Part shown: positions 20,407 to 32,251 of the stretch, piece by piece
How positions within the stretch are numbered: position 1 is the first letter of the stretch
Layout of the letters: every line of letters begins with the position of its first letter
From: Eublepharis macularius
Lineage: Eukaryota > Chordata > Lepidosauria > Squamata > Eublepharidae
NCBI RefSeq assembly: GCF_028583425.1
Contig: NC_072794.1
Coordinates: 32,253,232-32,317,231, forward strand
DNA: 64,000 nucleotides
Direction of reading: 5' to 3'
Notes under the pieces: model-generated
What the model saw: only the letters and a program-made list of their open reading frames with translations
Databases searched by the model: none
Told to the model about the DNA's origin: nothing
Made by a program: the position numbers and the translations under genes

Positions 20407-21718
20407 CATTTTCAAAGCAATAATGAGGATGGAAAGAATCTTCAAAACACAGGATGCCCATGTAAATCATAAGGTTATTGCTTACAACAAGTAACTTAAT
20501 CTGTCTCCAATGTCTGCAGCAGAACTTGCTTTGGGACAACGATCTCCATAAGAACATCAGTTCAGAGCATTATGCCCAGATTTTGCAGGAACGGTCAGGT
20601 TTTCAGGGGCTAAAAAGCACAGCAAGTCTCAGATAAAATGCAGAACCGTATGTACAATGAAAAGCTGAAGAATGCATAAGAATAATATAATTCAGCTTCC
20701 CAGGAATCACACCTTACATTAAAAATAATACACAAACACTTTGCCCTTATGGTTGTGGAGATATACATAGAAGTGTGTTGGTAATACCCAGCAAAATCTC
20801 AGAGGATTTTCTGAATGAGGTTTTCAGTAGTCGAGGACAACTATTCTTTGACCAGTGATAGTGAAACAAGGTACACAAAGTAGCAGAAACTGCAGAACTC
20901 CTAATATAATTTGAATCATTTATACAAACTACAGAATGGGCTCCCTTAGCACACAACTGTTCCCCCCCCCCTCATTTGCCTCAGCTCATACACACCCCAT
21001 TTTTAAGTATATTTAAAACTGCAGGTGGTAAAACTTCAGTGGCATTGCATAAAGGAGTCCAGAAAAGAATCATTAGTAAATTCAGTCTAACTTCTTTCCT
21101 ATTCTGATGTCAGTTATATTCCTGTGGTGCAGCTGCTGGAAAATTACCTGCGGAATGGACAAGGCACAGTACGTTCCCTTACCCATCTGCATTCCTAAAC
21201 ATGACTCTGCACTTTCCCCGTCATGAAAGATACTCCTGTTTGGTTAACGAAATGGCAGAGAGAGATCTGTAGGAGTTTGCACTGGCTGGGAGTACAGTTA
21301 GAAGGCAGAGGAGCAGAAATATTAATATTATGATGGCTGCAAAGCAGAAAATATTATGGAAGAAAAACACAAGAGTATGTAAAATCAGAATCTTGATTTT
21401 GTGGGGACCAGTTGCACGCGCAAGAAAGAAAACCAGTTAAGAATTTAAGAGAAGTAAACAGTAGTCTGGAAGAAATTAGGAGTGATCTGTGGAACTGGGA
21501 ATGTGGAAAAAGGCAAAGAGGATTTGTAGAGTTTTTTAGGTGTGTTGGCACTATAGACTTCAATTAGTATAAAAGTAATCCCCTGTCACCTGGTTAACTG
21601 TATTTCTGTGAGGTGCCAGACAGACAAAAGGCCCAGTACTTTTTCCTACTAATGTAAATGAAATTTACTACCAGAAGATGTAGTAAATGTGAATGCCTAA
21701 GAAGATGATTTAAATGGG
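20407..21718. other. intron 1 sequence, nothing recognised
   Basis: A poly-C run lies near 20962-20971. I see no repeat or gene. Confidence 0.5.
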
Positions 21719-21726
21719 GTTCAGAC

Positions 21727-21944
21727 TAGGGTTGCCAGGTCCATGTTGGGAAACTCCTGGAGATTTGGGCATGGAGCCTGGGGACGGCAGGGTTTGGAAA
21801 GGGGAGGGAACTCCGCTGGGTATACGGCCATATAATCCACCTTCAAAGTCAGCCATTTTCTCCAGAGGAGCTGATTTTTGTCACTTGGAGACCAGTTGCA
21901 ATTCTGGGAGATCTCCAGCCACCACCTGGAGATTGGCAACCCTA
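21727..21944 (+). mobile_element. hAT MITE (TAGGGTTGCCA family)
   Basis: It begins TAGGGTTGCCAGG and ends TTGGCAACCCTA, with the family interior CTCCTGGAGATTTGGGC, CCATTTTCTCCAGAGGAGC and GGGAGATCTCCAGCCACCAC. Flanking octamers GTTCAGAC and TATCAGAC match at 6 of 8. Confidence 0.85.
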
Positions 21945-22109
21945 TATCAGACATATTCACAGATGATAGAAATGCCAACACTGACTATGATGGTTAAATG
22001 GAACATTCCTCTTTGGCTGTATAACACTGAAAACCCTTTGTTTAGGGGAAAGGCAGAAAGTCAGAAGCAAAAAAGATGTTGGATGGGACCAGTACTATAT
22101 CTGCTTTTA
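21945..22109. other. intron 1 sequence between repeats
   Basis: Nothing recognised. Confidence 0.45.
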
Positions 22110-22272
22110 TTGAAGAATGTCTCAGGTTCTGTCCCCAGGATCTTTAGTTAAAATGATCAGGTAGTGGGTGATGTGAAAGACCTTCAACATGAGACCCTGG
22201 AAAGCCACTGCCAGTCAGAGTAGACAATACTAGCCAAGTGTCTCACTCAGTATAAGACAACTTCCTGTGTTC
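22110..22272 (+). mobile_element. tRNA SINE (GGTAGAGCA family), 3' part
   Basis: It contains CAGGTTCTGTCCCCAGGATC (B-box-like), GGTAGTGGGTGATGTGAAAG, CTGGAAAGCCACTGCCAGTC and AGTAGACAATACTAG, ending CAGTATAAGACAACTTCCTG, which is the family 3' end. Confidence 0.75.
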
Positions 22273-22536
22273 AAGCTTTCTTGACCTCATTTTGGGCCTC
22301 CTGGGGGCTTCTGCTTCACCACTGTGGAGAAACAGAAATTAGACCAGCTTTTAGTCCAATACAAAAGAACTCTTATGAGCTCAGGAACTGTCATAGAATT
22401 CACCTTTACAGAAAGCCTTGACAGCTAGGCTGGAGTTGATCCTAAGAAAAAAGTAGTGCATGGTTGTTGCTGGACCAATGTGGCTCCTTACTACTTCTTT
22501 TATATAAACAATAGGCCTGTAGTATAGATTTCCCAG
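22273..22536. other. intron 1 sequence
   Basis: Nothing recognised. Confidence 0.45.
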
Positions 22537-22746
22537 ACCAGGATAGCCCAGGCAAGCCCAATCTCATCAGCATTTGGAAGCTAAGCAGGGTCGGCCTTGG
22601 TTAGTAATTGGATGGGACACCTCCAACAAAAATGAAGGTTGCAGAGGCAGCCAATAGCAATCCACCTCTGTTAGTCTCTTGCCATGAAAACCTCACCAGG
22701 GGTCTCCATATGTCAGCTATGACTTGACAGCACTCTCATCCCCAAC
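22537..22746 (+). mobile_element. 5S-rRNA-derived SINE
   Basis: It shows a plus-strand 5S-like head (CCCAATCTCATCAGCATTTG, GAAGCTAAGCAGGGTCGGCC, GGATGGGACACC). The body has CCACCTCTGTTAGTCTCTTG and ends TCAGCTATGACTTGACAGC. Confidence 0.82.
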
Positions 22747-24279
22747 CATAGTGTAGATTTACTCTGTGAGAACCAGATAGAAGGTCCTTCAGTTCTCTAG
22801 CACTGATGCAGTATGATGGCTAAGAATGGAGTAAGTTCCAGTGCTTGGCAATCAAGAACATATGGCTGTCCTTACTCTTGAATTATGTTGGCAGCCACTG
22901 CTCTCCACCGCCCCCCTCCCAGACAGAAAATTGAGAAGGGAACACAGTGATGTTAGGACCAGCTCTTGGCTGTCTCCACCCCATCTGCTTAAATTCTTGA
23001 GCCCCACTTGTAGTTTATGAGCTGGATGCAAACTGATTAGCTGCTAAGGTTATTTAGCAAGCCTCAGGGGAAATCCAGTCACCAGAAATCTGAGACTTTT
23101 GAGTGGTGGAGCTGCTAGTTTAGAACTCTAGATTGTTGCTTGTATGGCTCTCTATCCCTCCCCGCTCTGCAGAACCCTGCCTGTCTGACTTTCCCAAACC
23201 AGGCTTCTCTGCCTGGTTTCTCTTTTTGGAGAGCCAAATTATGCCCCACAGATTACAGCTGCCTTGAGATCCAACTTTCACTTGGTTGCCTGGAGATCCT
23301 TAGATACCATGTTCCGAAGAGGCAAAGACCATTGTATTTGCTTGTGAATCTAGTATCTATGAATTTGTCTTGGGTACTGTCCTCTGGCTTGCAGTTACGA
23401 AGCTGACTTCCACAAACATACCCCAGACATCAGGCAGCCTCAGATGTATTAATATCTCATCATCCTACAGAATTCAGCCACCTTCCTTCCAGGACAAGAA
23501 AATACACAATCTTTATCTGTTCCCAGTATACATCTCACACCAGAAACCTAAGAAGGTACATAGTGGGTATCTTTATCTCTGTATCAACAGATGAAATGAG
23601 AAGAACTGACTGGTCAGGAGCCATAGAAGTGCAGCTGAATACCTCAGGCCAGATCTCAACCTCAGTGGATACACATGGAAAATATATTTCTATCCCAACT
23701 TCACCTTTCCCTCCCTCCTGGAGAAAAAGTGTTATACTTCTCAACCTACAGGTAGAATTTCTTATGATTCTCTGAGTTAATCAAGGAGGCAAGAGAACTA
23801 AGAAGAATGTATATCTGGCACACACACTCAATGGCATCCAGCCAAGGAAAGCTGAGAAAGGGGGAAGAACACTGACAAAGAACAGGTAATATGTGCGGGG
23901 TGGGTGGGTATCATTGTACTGAAGTTAGATTTCCTGCTGCCGAGTGCAGAGATCTGGTTGCACAGGCTCCTATGCAGTTCTCCAGATTAAAAGCAGAGGT
24001 AAAACTGTTCTCAAATGTCAAAGAAATAAAGGAGTATTGTTTGCGGGAATGGATCCAAGCTCACCTTTTCCTGGTTCACGTTAAGCAGATATTTGAAAAT
24101 CAAGTGTCATTCACTGGAGTCAATTAACCTGCACCTGTTTCCAGGGCTGTCTCTTATTCTTTTAAATACATGCCAACTTCCAGTTTTCCATTTGATGTGG
24201 ATTTGCGGACTTGCATAGGAACTTCTAATAGCCATTGCAGCAAAGGAAATGGGGCAAGTAGTCAGGTACCAGAAATCGA
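22747..24279. other. intron 1 sequence, no gene
   Basis: Several open frames of 60-90 codons; none is recognisable. Confidence 0.5.
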
Positions 24280-24790
24280 ATAAATAAACAGCTATGGAGA
24301 GTCTTAAAAGAAATGGGAGTTCCACAACATCTGATTGTTTTGATGCGCAACCTGTACTCTGGACAAGAGGCTACTGTCAGGACAGAATATGGGGAAACAG
24401 AATGGTTTCCAATTGGCAAGGGTGTCAGACAAGGATGCATATTATCTCCCTACCTGTTCAACCTCTATGCAGAGTGTATCATAAGGAAAGCTGGATTAGA
24501 TCTAGAAGAAGGTGGAGTGAAAATTGGTAGGAGGAACATTAACAATTTGAGATATGCAGATGACACCACGCTACTAGCAGAAAATAGTGAAGACTTGAAA
24601 CAACTACTGATGAAGGTTAAAGGGGAAAGTACCGAAGCAGGATTATAACTGAACATCAAGAAGACAAAAGTAATGACTACCGAGGAACTACACAATTTTA
24701 AAGTTGACAATGAGGAAATTGAAGTTGTTCAAGATTTTCTATTCCGTGGCTCAATCATCAACCAACAGGGAGACTGCAACACAATGTGAA
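24280..24790 (+). mobile_element. BovB/RTE LINE reverse transcriptase fragment
   Basis: The plus strand translates to reverse-transcriptase blocks: LWRVLKEMGVPQHL, NLYSGQEATVRTEYGETEWF, IGKGVRQGCILSPYLFNLYA, NINNLRYADDTTLLAE and, after one stop, NIKKTKVMTT and VDNEEIEV. The YADD box holds the catalytic aspartates. The succession is that of the BovB (RTE clade) LINE known from squamates and ruminants. It is a fragment, truncated on both sides, with an in-frame stop after ESTEAGL, so it is inactive. Confidence 0.9.
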
Positions 24791-25589
24791 TGTATCCATA
24801 AACTGAACACAAGAGGCACTCTTCAATATTCACAAAAACAAAAGTAAAATGTGAGGCACTTTGCCTCACCTCTAATACATTATTTAGAAAGTTATAAACA
24901 GAAGCCTATTATCGTACTTCCTTTCTCACCCCATCAGCATTTACACAAGCATTTTTATAAGCCCTGGGTTTCTCTCTGGCACCAAATATGAGTGTAGGTT
25001 TATTTTCAAGGCCCTGAAGCATTGGTGTCTGACCAGGGGTGAGGTGAAGAACTTGTACGAAAGATTAAGTGTACTGTTCACACAGCTCAAAAGATACTGG
25101 GTTGAGCACAAAGTGGGATTACAAGCTGATCCATATAAATTGTTTGCAGCTTTAATTATAAAAAGCAGCATAGCGGAATGTATTCAGTATTCGCTGTTTC
25201 TATTTTTATGGGGATATATTTATTTTTTGATACCCGAGCTTTAAACTCAACGCTACAATAGCTACCTTGTTGATACGTCAAGACAACTATGTGCATTAAC
25301 CATTTAGTTTCAGGATTTTTTAAATTCATGTTTCCACTTGCCTTTGAGAGGATGATGAAAAAATATGAGTAATGTGTCAGGAGACCTATGAGACTCTCTA
25401 GGAATTAACACTGGGAGTCAATACAGATCCCTTTCCCTGTATGTTTGTGCCCATAAACTAAAATAGTAAATACAGTTTCATATTTTTAACATGAATGGAA
25501 TAACGGGCAATTGGTCTGATTGCTTTAAAAAATGAGGATGATAAATGTCCAGTGTAATGGCGATCATGATCACCACTTTGGGGTCAAGA
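24791..25589. other. intron 1 sequence
   Basis: I see no further BovB similarity. AT-rich; nothing recognised. Confidence 0.5.
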
Positions 25590-25770
25590 AGGGATTGGCC
25601 ATGGATTCTGGAGGGTTTTTGCCTTCCTTTGGGCATAGAGTAGGGGTCATTTGGGAAAGTGAGGTGGGGTGGGGGGGAGAAAGCCATGATTTTCCTGCAT
25701 TGTGTAGGGGGGTTGGACTAGGTGACTCTCAGGGTTTCCTTCCAGCTCTGAGTTTCTAAATTGATTTCAC
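25590..25770 (+). mobile_element. LINE 3' tail (CR1/L2-like)
   Basis: It has TTTTCCTGCATTGTGTAGGG, GGTTGGACTAGGTGACTCTC and TTCCTTCCAGCTCTGAGTTT, the usual final segment (GGTTGGACTAGATGAC...) of CR1/L2-type LINEs. Confidence 0.7.
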
Positions 25771-26499
25771 CCAGTGTCAGATTGGTAAAGTGCACAAGCA
25801 CAGGAGAGTGAAATGTTAGATTCCTCAGGTAGTTCCTAGTAACATTATCTAACTGGTTTGCTGATCTTCAGCCTTGTCAGCAACTTTGTTAAGTTTCATG
25901 TTGGCTTTGTAACTAGCAATTCTGGCAGCAACCTTCTAAGTTCTTCACAACTTGATTCCTCAGATTCTGTTTAGAATCCAAGTCACAGTCCAACTAAAAG
26001 ATTTAGTCTAAGAGATTACTAAATCAGGATTAGAGGAAAACTGTATCACGGTTTAATGATGGGGGAGGATGTGGCTCAGTAAATGGGCACTGATGAAGAG
26101 TGTTGTGGTACAGACCCACTGCTCTGACGTCCCATTCTGTTTCAGCCCTCCGAGTCATCTAGGCACTCGGCAGGCATCCTGACTTTCGGCCTGGTGAGTC
26201 CTGCTGATTCCCAGAGAGGTATTTCCCAACGCTTCTCTTTCTGGACACTGCTACCAGCTAGTCAATTTCAGAAATTCCCGCCAAGAGGGCTGGCACTCCC
26301 AGCTTCCCTTCTGTGATGCTGTTTAAAGACTCCACCTAGTACCTGTGTCTCTTACCTGGCTGGTAATCATAGAGATGGCTTCCCGCACTTGTGTGCTCCT
26401 GAGGAAATAGCAGTTTAGCAACTAACTGCCTCCCTTCCCCTAGCATTTTAGATAACGTAGAGGTCTATGTGGTATGGATAGTAACTACCAGCATTTCAA
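25771..26499. other. intron 1 sequence
   Basis: Nothing recognised. Confidence 0.45.
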
Positions 26500-26762
26500 G
26501 TAATAATAACAACAACAACATCAACAACATTCGATTTACATACCGCCCTTCAGGACAACTTAATGCCCACTCAGAGCCGTTTACAAAGTATGTCATTATT
26601 ATCCCCACAACAAAACACCCTGTGAGGTGGGTGGGGCTGAGAGAGCTCCAGAGAGCCGCCCGTGACTAGCCCAAGGTCACCCAGCTGGCTTCAAGTGGAG
26701 GAGTGGGGAATCAAACCCGGCTCTCCAGATTAAAGTCCCGCTACACCAAACTGGCTCCCAAA
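26500..26762 (-). mobile_element. MIR/CORE-like tRNA SINE, full length
   Basis: On the minus strand: GGGAGCCAGTTTGGTGTAGC (A-box region), GAGAGCCGGGTTTGATTCCC (B box), CTTGGGCTAGTCACGG, CCACCCACCTCACAGGGTG, AAACGGCTCTGAGTGGGC and a (TTG)n tail. Well preserved, same family as 2480 and 58016. Confidence 0.82.
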
Positions 26763-27169
26763 TAGAAAATAATTTATTGAAAAAGAAAAGTCGACACATC
26801 CTCTACACAGCAATGGATCATGCAAGGAATATGAAGAAAAGGTGCAAACATGCAGTCCTCAGTTCCTCAGACCTGTCCCTTAGACCTACATATATGAGGT
26901 ATACTTTATATTTCTATATCTATAGTAAATAAACTAGTTAGCTTTTTAAAGGTTTTATTTGTTTAAGTATTTTAGCTGAATTTTCTGCCTATGACTTGCA
27001 AAATATGTACAGTTAAAATAATAACACATTGAAGCAATACATGAGGCAACTACATAAAGCACAGAAATTGAAATCAGTTTTAAAAAGTGCATCGCATGCC
27101 CATCCATTTAAAGTCTACAGCTAATTATCTTCTGAAAAAATGCTGTCTTGAAACAATATTTTAATTTCT
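26763..27169. other. AT-rich intron 1 sequence
   Basis: Nothing recognised. Confidence 0.45.
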
Positions 27170-27365
27170 TGCTGGAAGGTCAACAGAAGAAAAGCCAAGC
27201 ATATCTCCACGGCGTAACTGCCGTGCCTTCAGTAAAGGATGAGATGTTAAGCAATATGTCTACACAACATCCTGGCCATTCCTAACATTAAAGGTCAATA
27301 TAGTACTTGGAATTATACCCAGAAGCAAACAGGCAGCCAATGTAATTGGACCACAATCGAATTAT
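27170..27365 (-). repeat. possible LINE 3' UTR segment
   Basis: The phrase CTTGGAATTATACCCAGAAG with AACAGGCAGCCAATGTAAT resembles non-coding 3' parts of L2-like LINEs in reptiles, read on the minus strand. This is a recollection of family style, not an alignment. Confidence 0.35.
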
Positions 27366-27380
27366 AATTATCACTGTAAT

Positions 27381-27785
27381 CAGGGGTCATTGTGTAGAAA
27401 AAGAGCTGGAGGAACTCATTAGCATAACTCATTAGCATATGCCACGCCCCTTACCATCACCAGAAGTGTGTCATTAGCATACCTGATTTGCATATGCCGC
27501 ACCCCCTGACATCACCTATCCTGGAGTTTTGGACCCAATCCTGGCCATTCAGGGTCGAAATTGGGCCCAAAATGGCAAAAGGGGTTGAAAATGGCCGAAA
27601 AGGGGCACAAAATGGTCAGGATCCACCACCTGTCAGAGGCCCGATCCAGGCCATTTCGGCCCCAATCCAGGCTGAAACGGGCCCAAAATGGCCGAGAGTC
27701 AGGTGGGCGGGGCCACCTGACATGTGACTCTTTGGAGAACTGCCAGAACTGCATTCCTGCATGTTCCCCCTCAAAATGATCCCGG
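27381..27785. mobile_element. hAT-like MITE with repeated AAAATGGCC units
   Basis: The left end CAGGGGTCATTGTGTAGAAA and the right end GTTCCCCCTCAAAATGATCC are decayed inverted repeats, related in style to the CAGGG termini at 14241. Flanking octamers ACTGTAAT and ACAATAAT agree at 6 of 8. The centre has repeated units of the type AAATTGGGCC and AAAATGGCC, as in the element at 4363. Confidence 0.65.
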
Positions 27786-28202
27786 ACAATAATGTAACCC
27801 TGGGGAGAGGAGGGGAGGGGCGAGGCAGCAGAAGACAGAGGACTTGTTGGAATTTAAAAGGCTACATCTTTATTGGTTACAGCTTATGGAGCCTTGGTGC
27901 TGCATAGGGCACGGATCCAAGCATCAACCAAACCCACCTGCTGGCCAATGACCCCCTCAGCCCTTTAGCCCATGTGCTGAAGGGGGAAACCATAGGACGA
28001 TGAGCTGTGGAATTCCACATGGACCACATCTCTGCATGGATCCCCCCTCCGCCTGGGAAATAAACAAGTTAGTTAATTTCAAAAATGCCTCTGGTGCCAT
28101 TTCTGTTGTTTAAGGATGAGGGAACATCATGCCATCTCTTCCCCAATGTAAAGAGCCAGTCTTAGGGGTTTTTTTCACTTAGCTGGAGCAGGAGGTGCTT
28201 CT
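27786..28202. other. intron 1 sequence
   Basis: Possibly repetitive, but no family is recognised. Confidence 0.4.
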
Positions 28203-29020
28203 AGTCTTGCCAGCTCCTCAGTCTGGAAAATTCCTGGTGATTTGGGAATGATGCCTGGGAAAGGCAGAGTTTTGGGAGAAGAGGGAGCTCGGTGGGGATG
28301 ATGTACCATAGAGTCGTACCTTTTGAAGCTGCCATTTCCTCCAGAGGAAATTATGTCTGTAAGCTGGAGACCGTCACTACCAATAGGAGAAGCGCCCTTA
28401 GACAGAACTGCAACAACCAAAGTGGAAAACCACAGCTAAGGGACAAGACAACACGGCCAAAAAGAAAGGGATGTGTCAATCTGCTGCCTGAGATATTGCA
28501 AGCAGCAGTGAGGCTTTGGAGATGCAGGCTTTGGGAATAAGGTCTGTTGACCCCTGATGCAGTCTGGAAACAAGTGTTATCGATGACCGGTTCCTTGTCG
28601 GGTCTTCGGTCCTTTGAAGTTCACCATCTCCTTGTTTCATTTGGAAAGATAAAGCAACATGCAAGAGACTGTTTAATGTTTACAACAGGAACAGTGTCGT
28701 TCCATGCTCTTCTATGCACTGACTTTGTCATCTCTCTTTGAGCTTCCACCTTGCTGAAAGAAGCAAATTTATTACAGTTGGCCGGATATTGTGTAATATT
28801 GTATATGAGAATTGGATATATATAGCCTGGAAGTGTTTAGAATTAGATAAGACATGCACTGTGTCACTTTGTATTATTAATAATCACTCATTATACTTTT
28901 GCAATTTTTCATTGGTTGTTGTCTTGTCCCTTAGCTGTGGTTTTCCACTTTGGTTGTTGCTGTACCTGGAGACCAGCTGTAATTCCAGGAGAACTCCAGT
29001 CCAGCGGTGAGACTGGGAAG
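28203..29020 (+). mobile_element. hAT MITE (TAGGGTTGCCA family) split by a 593-bp insertion
   Basis: The left part has TTGCCAGCTCC, AAAATTCCTGGTGATTTGGG and GCCATTTCCTCCAGAGGAAA. The right part resumes at GACCAGCTGTAATTCCAGGA and AACTCCAGTCC. Together they match the family interior seen at 21727 and 57266. The break at 28373-28965 carries its own long inverted repeats and a 9-bp duplication. Confidence 0.78.
28373..28965. mobile_element. 593-bp insertion with 43-bp perfect inverted repeats, unknown family
   Basis: The host hAT element's CTGGAGACC occurs on both sides (28364-28372 and 28966-28974), a 9-bp duplication. Inside, 28410-28452 is a perfect reverse complement of 28918-28960 (43 bp). 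The left repeat is preceded by about 37 bases (28373-28409) with no counterpart on the right, so the structure is asymmetric. No coding sequence is recognised. It contains CTGATGC-hairpin-GAAAC at 28554-28571, reminiscent of the hammerhead-like motif in other repeats here. Asymmetric inverted repeats occur in Penelope-like elements and foldback transposons; I cannot choose between them. Confidence 0.72.
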
Positions 29021-29043
29021 TATGAGTCCTGCAGAACAGCCTA

Positions 29044-29259
29044 GGATATTGTTGCCAATCTCCAGGTGGGGCCTGGAGATCACCCAGCATTACAACTGAT
29101 CTTCAGACTACAGAGATCAGGTTCCCTGCAGAAAATGGTGCTTTGGACAGTGATCTCTATGGCATTATACCCCACTGAGGTCCCTCCCCAAACCCTGCCC
29201 TCCCCAAGATCCACTCCCAAATCTCCAGGAATTTCTTAAACCTGGAGTCTAGGCCCAGG
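29044..29259 (-). mobile_element. hAT MITE (TAGGGTTGCCA family), decayed
   Basis: TTGCCAATCTCCAGGTGGGG, CCTGGAGATCACCC, GGCATTATACCCCACTGAGG and AATCTCCAGGAATTTC are the minus-oriented family interior. The terminal repeats are eroded. Confidence 0.78.
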
Positions 29260-29895
29260 AGGCTTCAACTTGAGACAAAGGATATAGACAAAGTATCACC
29301 AGCCAAGCTTTTACGTTTCTCCTCCTTCTCTCCTTCCACACAGAAAAGGGTGGCAGCCAACCTGCTTTGACCTTAAAGCTTGATCTTAAATTTCTCATCA
29401 TCTTTTTTTTAAAGTTTCTTTTCTGAGCATAAGGCTGCCAAGTGCTTCTGGCATGGTTTAAAAATCTACTGGAATTAGGTGAAGAAGCTCATAAATCTGG
29501 GGGAATATGTACGATAAACATGGCCTGAAGGTTGAGCCACAAGACTCAGATTTCATGGATTCAGTCCCACTTTTAAAAAAACACTTGATGAGCATGCAAC
29601 AGTGTGAGTAGCATAGAGCGAGTCACGGGGCACCTGCTTGCAATTATGGCTATACATTCTCAAGGATAGCATACAGAAGACTCCCATGTTCGGACTGACA
29701 ATAGACAGAATAAAGTTCTTGTGTTACATACAAGCAGAGAACATATAACCAACTTGCACTTCTGCATTAGTAATGAGAACATACTGGATACTCCTTGGTT
29801 CTAATCCCCATGCAGCCCTAAAAGCCCACTGGGTGAATTTGAGCTGTATATTAGCCAAGTGCCAACACTGCCCAACCATTGACAATGGTTTGGCG
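29260..29895. other. intron 1 sequence
   Basis: Nothing recognised. Confidence 0.45.
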
Positions 29896-29903
29896 CTCCT
29901 CTC

Positions 29904-30327
29904 TAGGGTTGCCAGGTCCCCTTACACTCTGAGCGGGAGGTGGGAAACCAGGCACTTACATCTATGGTGCCCTCGTGTGTGCGTGAAGCATGCATGCTCC
30001 TGGCCTTTGTGGTGATGTCACTTCCAGGAAGTGGTGTCATCACACAGGCCATGAGCTGCCACTGGGAGAGCTCCAATGCTCTGCAGCAGCCTGATTCGGC
30101 CCGAATTGGGCCACTGTGGAGCACAGAAGTGCTGCTGGAGCAGCACAATGGGCCCTGGAGTGCTCCTGCACTTTGCAGCGGCCCGCAGGAGTGCCGCACT
30201 GCCTGGGAGCATGCCCCAGGAGGCGCATTCCCCCGCCTTTTCCCTTGCTGGCCAGGTGAATGGGGGCAGGGGGTTGAAGGAGGAAACAGGGGAATCCCCC
30301 AACCCCAGCAGGGGACTGGCAACCCTA
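29904..30327. mobile_element. hAT element (TAGGGTTGCCA family, long form), perfect 8-bp TSD
   Basis: It starts TAGGGTTGCCAGGTCCCC and ends GGGGACTGGCAACCCTA. The octamer CTCCTCTC flanks both sides (29896-29903 and 30328-30335). The interior shares GATGTCACTTCCAGGAAGTG, GTGTCATCACACAGGCCATG and CCCGAATTGGGCC with the copy at 4363. The many overlapping open frames here are repeat artefacts. Confidence 0.9.
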
Positions 30328-30335
30328 CTCCTCTC

Positions 30336-32034
30336 CCATATTCCTACCTTTCTGCTTGGGATTCCCCCTTCCTTTCAGTTTTGGGGATGACTTGTACTTC
30401 AGGATTACAACTGCATCAATGTTTTCACCAACCACAGTTAGTCCAAGTCACAGTTGGCAAATCTGTTTCTGCTTAAAGCCCTTTCCATACAATCCATTCT
30501 GGCACACCAGCTATAAGACTACATGGGAGACTCTCAATATGCACATTAGTTGTTTTGTGAGAACAGGGCAATGTGCATATTTTCCCTTATGCATAGAGCT
30601 CCAATATCCACAAACGCATACCTTCAAAAATCCAATGTTCCATTTGCAGATACCAAATGGGAAAATTAATGATTTGCCTTATTCATACAAAACTGCAACC
30701 ATGTGTATCAAGAGGACCACACCTAGCTTGCACTCCTATTGTGTGCATGTGGTTGGTGTGCCAAAATCAAAACGGCACGTTACTGCCAAACCAGTTTGAA
30801 ATACAAACTGTTTCAGATGCAACACAAACTGTAGTTTATCCCTAAAGCTGAAAGGGAGGGAAAAGCCAGTGAGAAGATGTAAAGATTGCCAGGTTATGCT
30901 GAGAGGGAATCCTGTGCATACTGCAAATCCTAACAAATTACAGATTTTTTTTCGACTACATGAACATTTCCTAAAGAGAAAAGAACAAAATCCACTGTTA
31001 ATCTACAGGGAAAAAATTAGCTGTTAGTCATAAGTTGCTCAGCAACTTGCTTATAAAGCGTGCCCTTCCCTCCTCTGTCTGGAGGGTTCAAAATAATGTC
31101 CTGTCTGTCTTGTGTGTTTTCAGTTAATGTCACTTTGTTTTTAAAGCTTTGGGAACACTGAGCAAAAGTGGTTATTTTCATTACAGAAGCAGTAGAGGGA
31201 AAAAACAAAAGGGCTTAATAAAAACAGAAGTGTTTATTTATTCCCCATATGGCTTTGCAACAATCGGTGGGCTCAACATACCAAAGCAGTACTTTCCATT
31301 TGGGGCATTTTGCTGTTTTAGCATTATGGTACCTTGCCCTTCTGCGTTGGGTTGGGTTTTAAGTGGACTATCTGTGATAAAGCTAGTCTACTTTTAATGG
31401 CACGTGACACATGTGCCCATCCCGGCATGCCATTTGCAGGTGCCAGGTGCTCTGAACTATGCACCTAGTGGGGTGTGCGTGTGTGTGTGTGCAGACAAAT
31501 GGTATCATGCAGACTCTATCATGCAGTACTGCCATGTGACATAGTAGTCAGAATGAGATAACAGACAGAGGTAACAGAATTGGGGACTGTACCATTTTAG
31601 ATTACAGGAAGAGGGATGGTATTTTTTATTCCCTCCCTCTATTAAAAAAAAAAAAAACTTTCCTTGAATGTAGTCAACTAACATATTAGGCGTAATGTAG
31701 CCTTTTTCCTAATATGCCAGTTTACAATACACGGGCATTCTTTACGTGATGGGGCAAGTTTTAAAAAAAATCACCCCATCACTTACAGGTTCCTAGCCTT
31801 AAATCCACTATACATCACTGGGTTCGCAGGACCTAGTGAGTACCATTACAGAATGCCGCTATCCCACAAGTAAAAAAAAATGAGGACATTAAAAAAAAAG
31901 CACGAGGACATAAAAAAGCACTCCAAACAAAGGCTACTTTGTTTATATGGCTAAATGTATGGTGTATGCACATAATACACAGATTTCAGGCACACGTTCA
32001 GTGAGACTTGGTAACGTGATGGCCTTTAGCTAAC
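30336..32034. other. intron 1 sequence; GT microsatellite
   Basis: A short GT/GC microsatellite lies at about 31472-31493, and a poly-A run at about 31646-31659. I see no gene or other repeat. Confidence 0.5.
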
Positions 32035-32046
32035 TCCTTAATGTTA

Positions 32047-32251
32047 AGTAGTAAAGAGAGTCCAGTAGCAGCTTTAAGACTAACCAACTTTACTGTAGCA
32101 TAAGCTTTCGAGAACCACAGTTCTTTTCGTCAGATACATAAGCAACTGTGGTTCTCAAAAGCTTATGCTACAGTAAAGTTGGTTAGTCTTAAAAGTGCTA
32201 CTGGACTTTGCTACTTTGTTACTACAGACTAACACGGCTAACTCCTCTGGA
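32047..32251. mobile_element. palindromic retroelement-like repeat with hammerhead-like core, 12-bp TSD
   Basis: The left arm has GTCCAGTAGCAGCTTTAAGA, CTAACCAACTTTACTGTAGC, ATAAGCTTTCGAGAACCACA. The right arm is its inverse, followed by CTACAGACTAACACGGCTAA and CTCCTCTGGA. TCCTTAATGTTA flanks both sides (32035-32046 and 32252-32263). On the minus strand CTGACGA (32127-32133), an AGAAC/GTTCT hairpin, GAAA (32106-32109) and GCTTATGC follow in order, resembling a hammerhead-ribozyme core. Related copies lie at 36547, 41677 and 51725, with diverged halves at 10418, 13535, 32735 and 45812. Confidence 0.82.

Noticed and set aside
24313..24648. Active reverse transcriptase gene
   Set aside because: It is a truncated BovB fragment with an in-frame stop and no endonuclease or full RT domain.
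29903..30476. Cluster of long overlapping open frames on both strands
   Set aside because: They lie in a GC-rich hAT element with perfect target duplications; composition is repeat-like and there is no domain.
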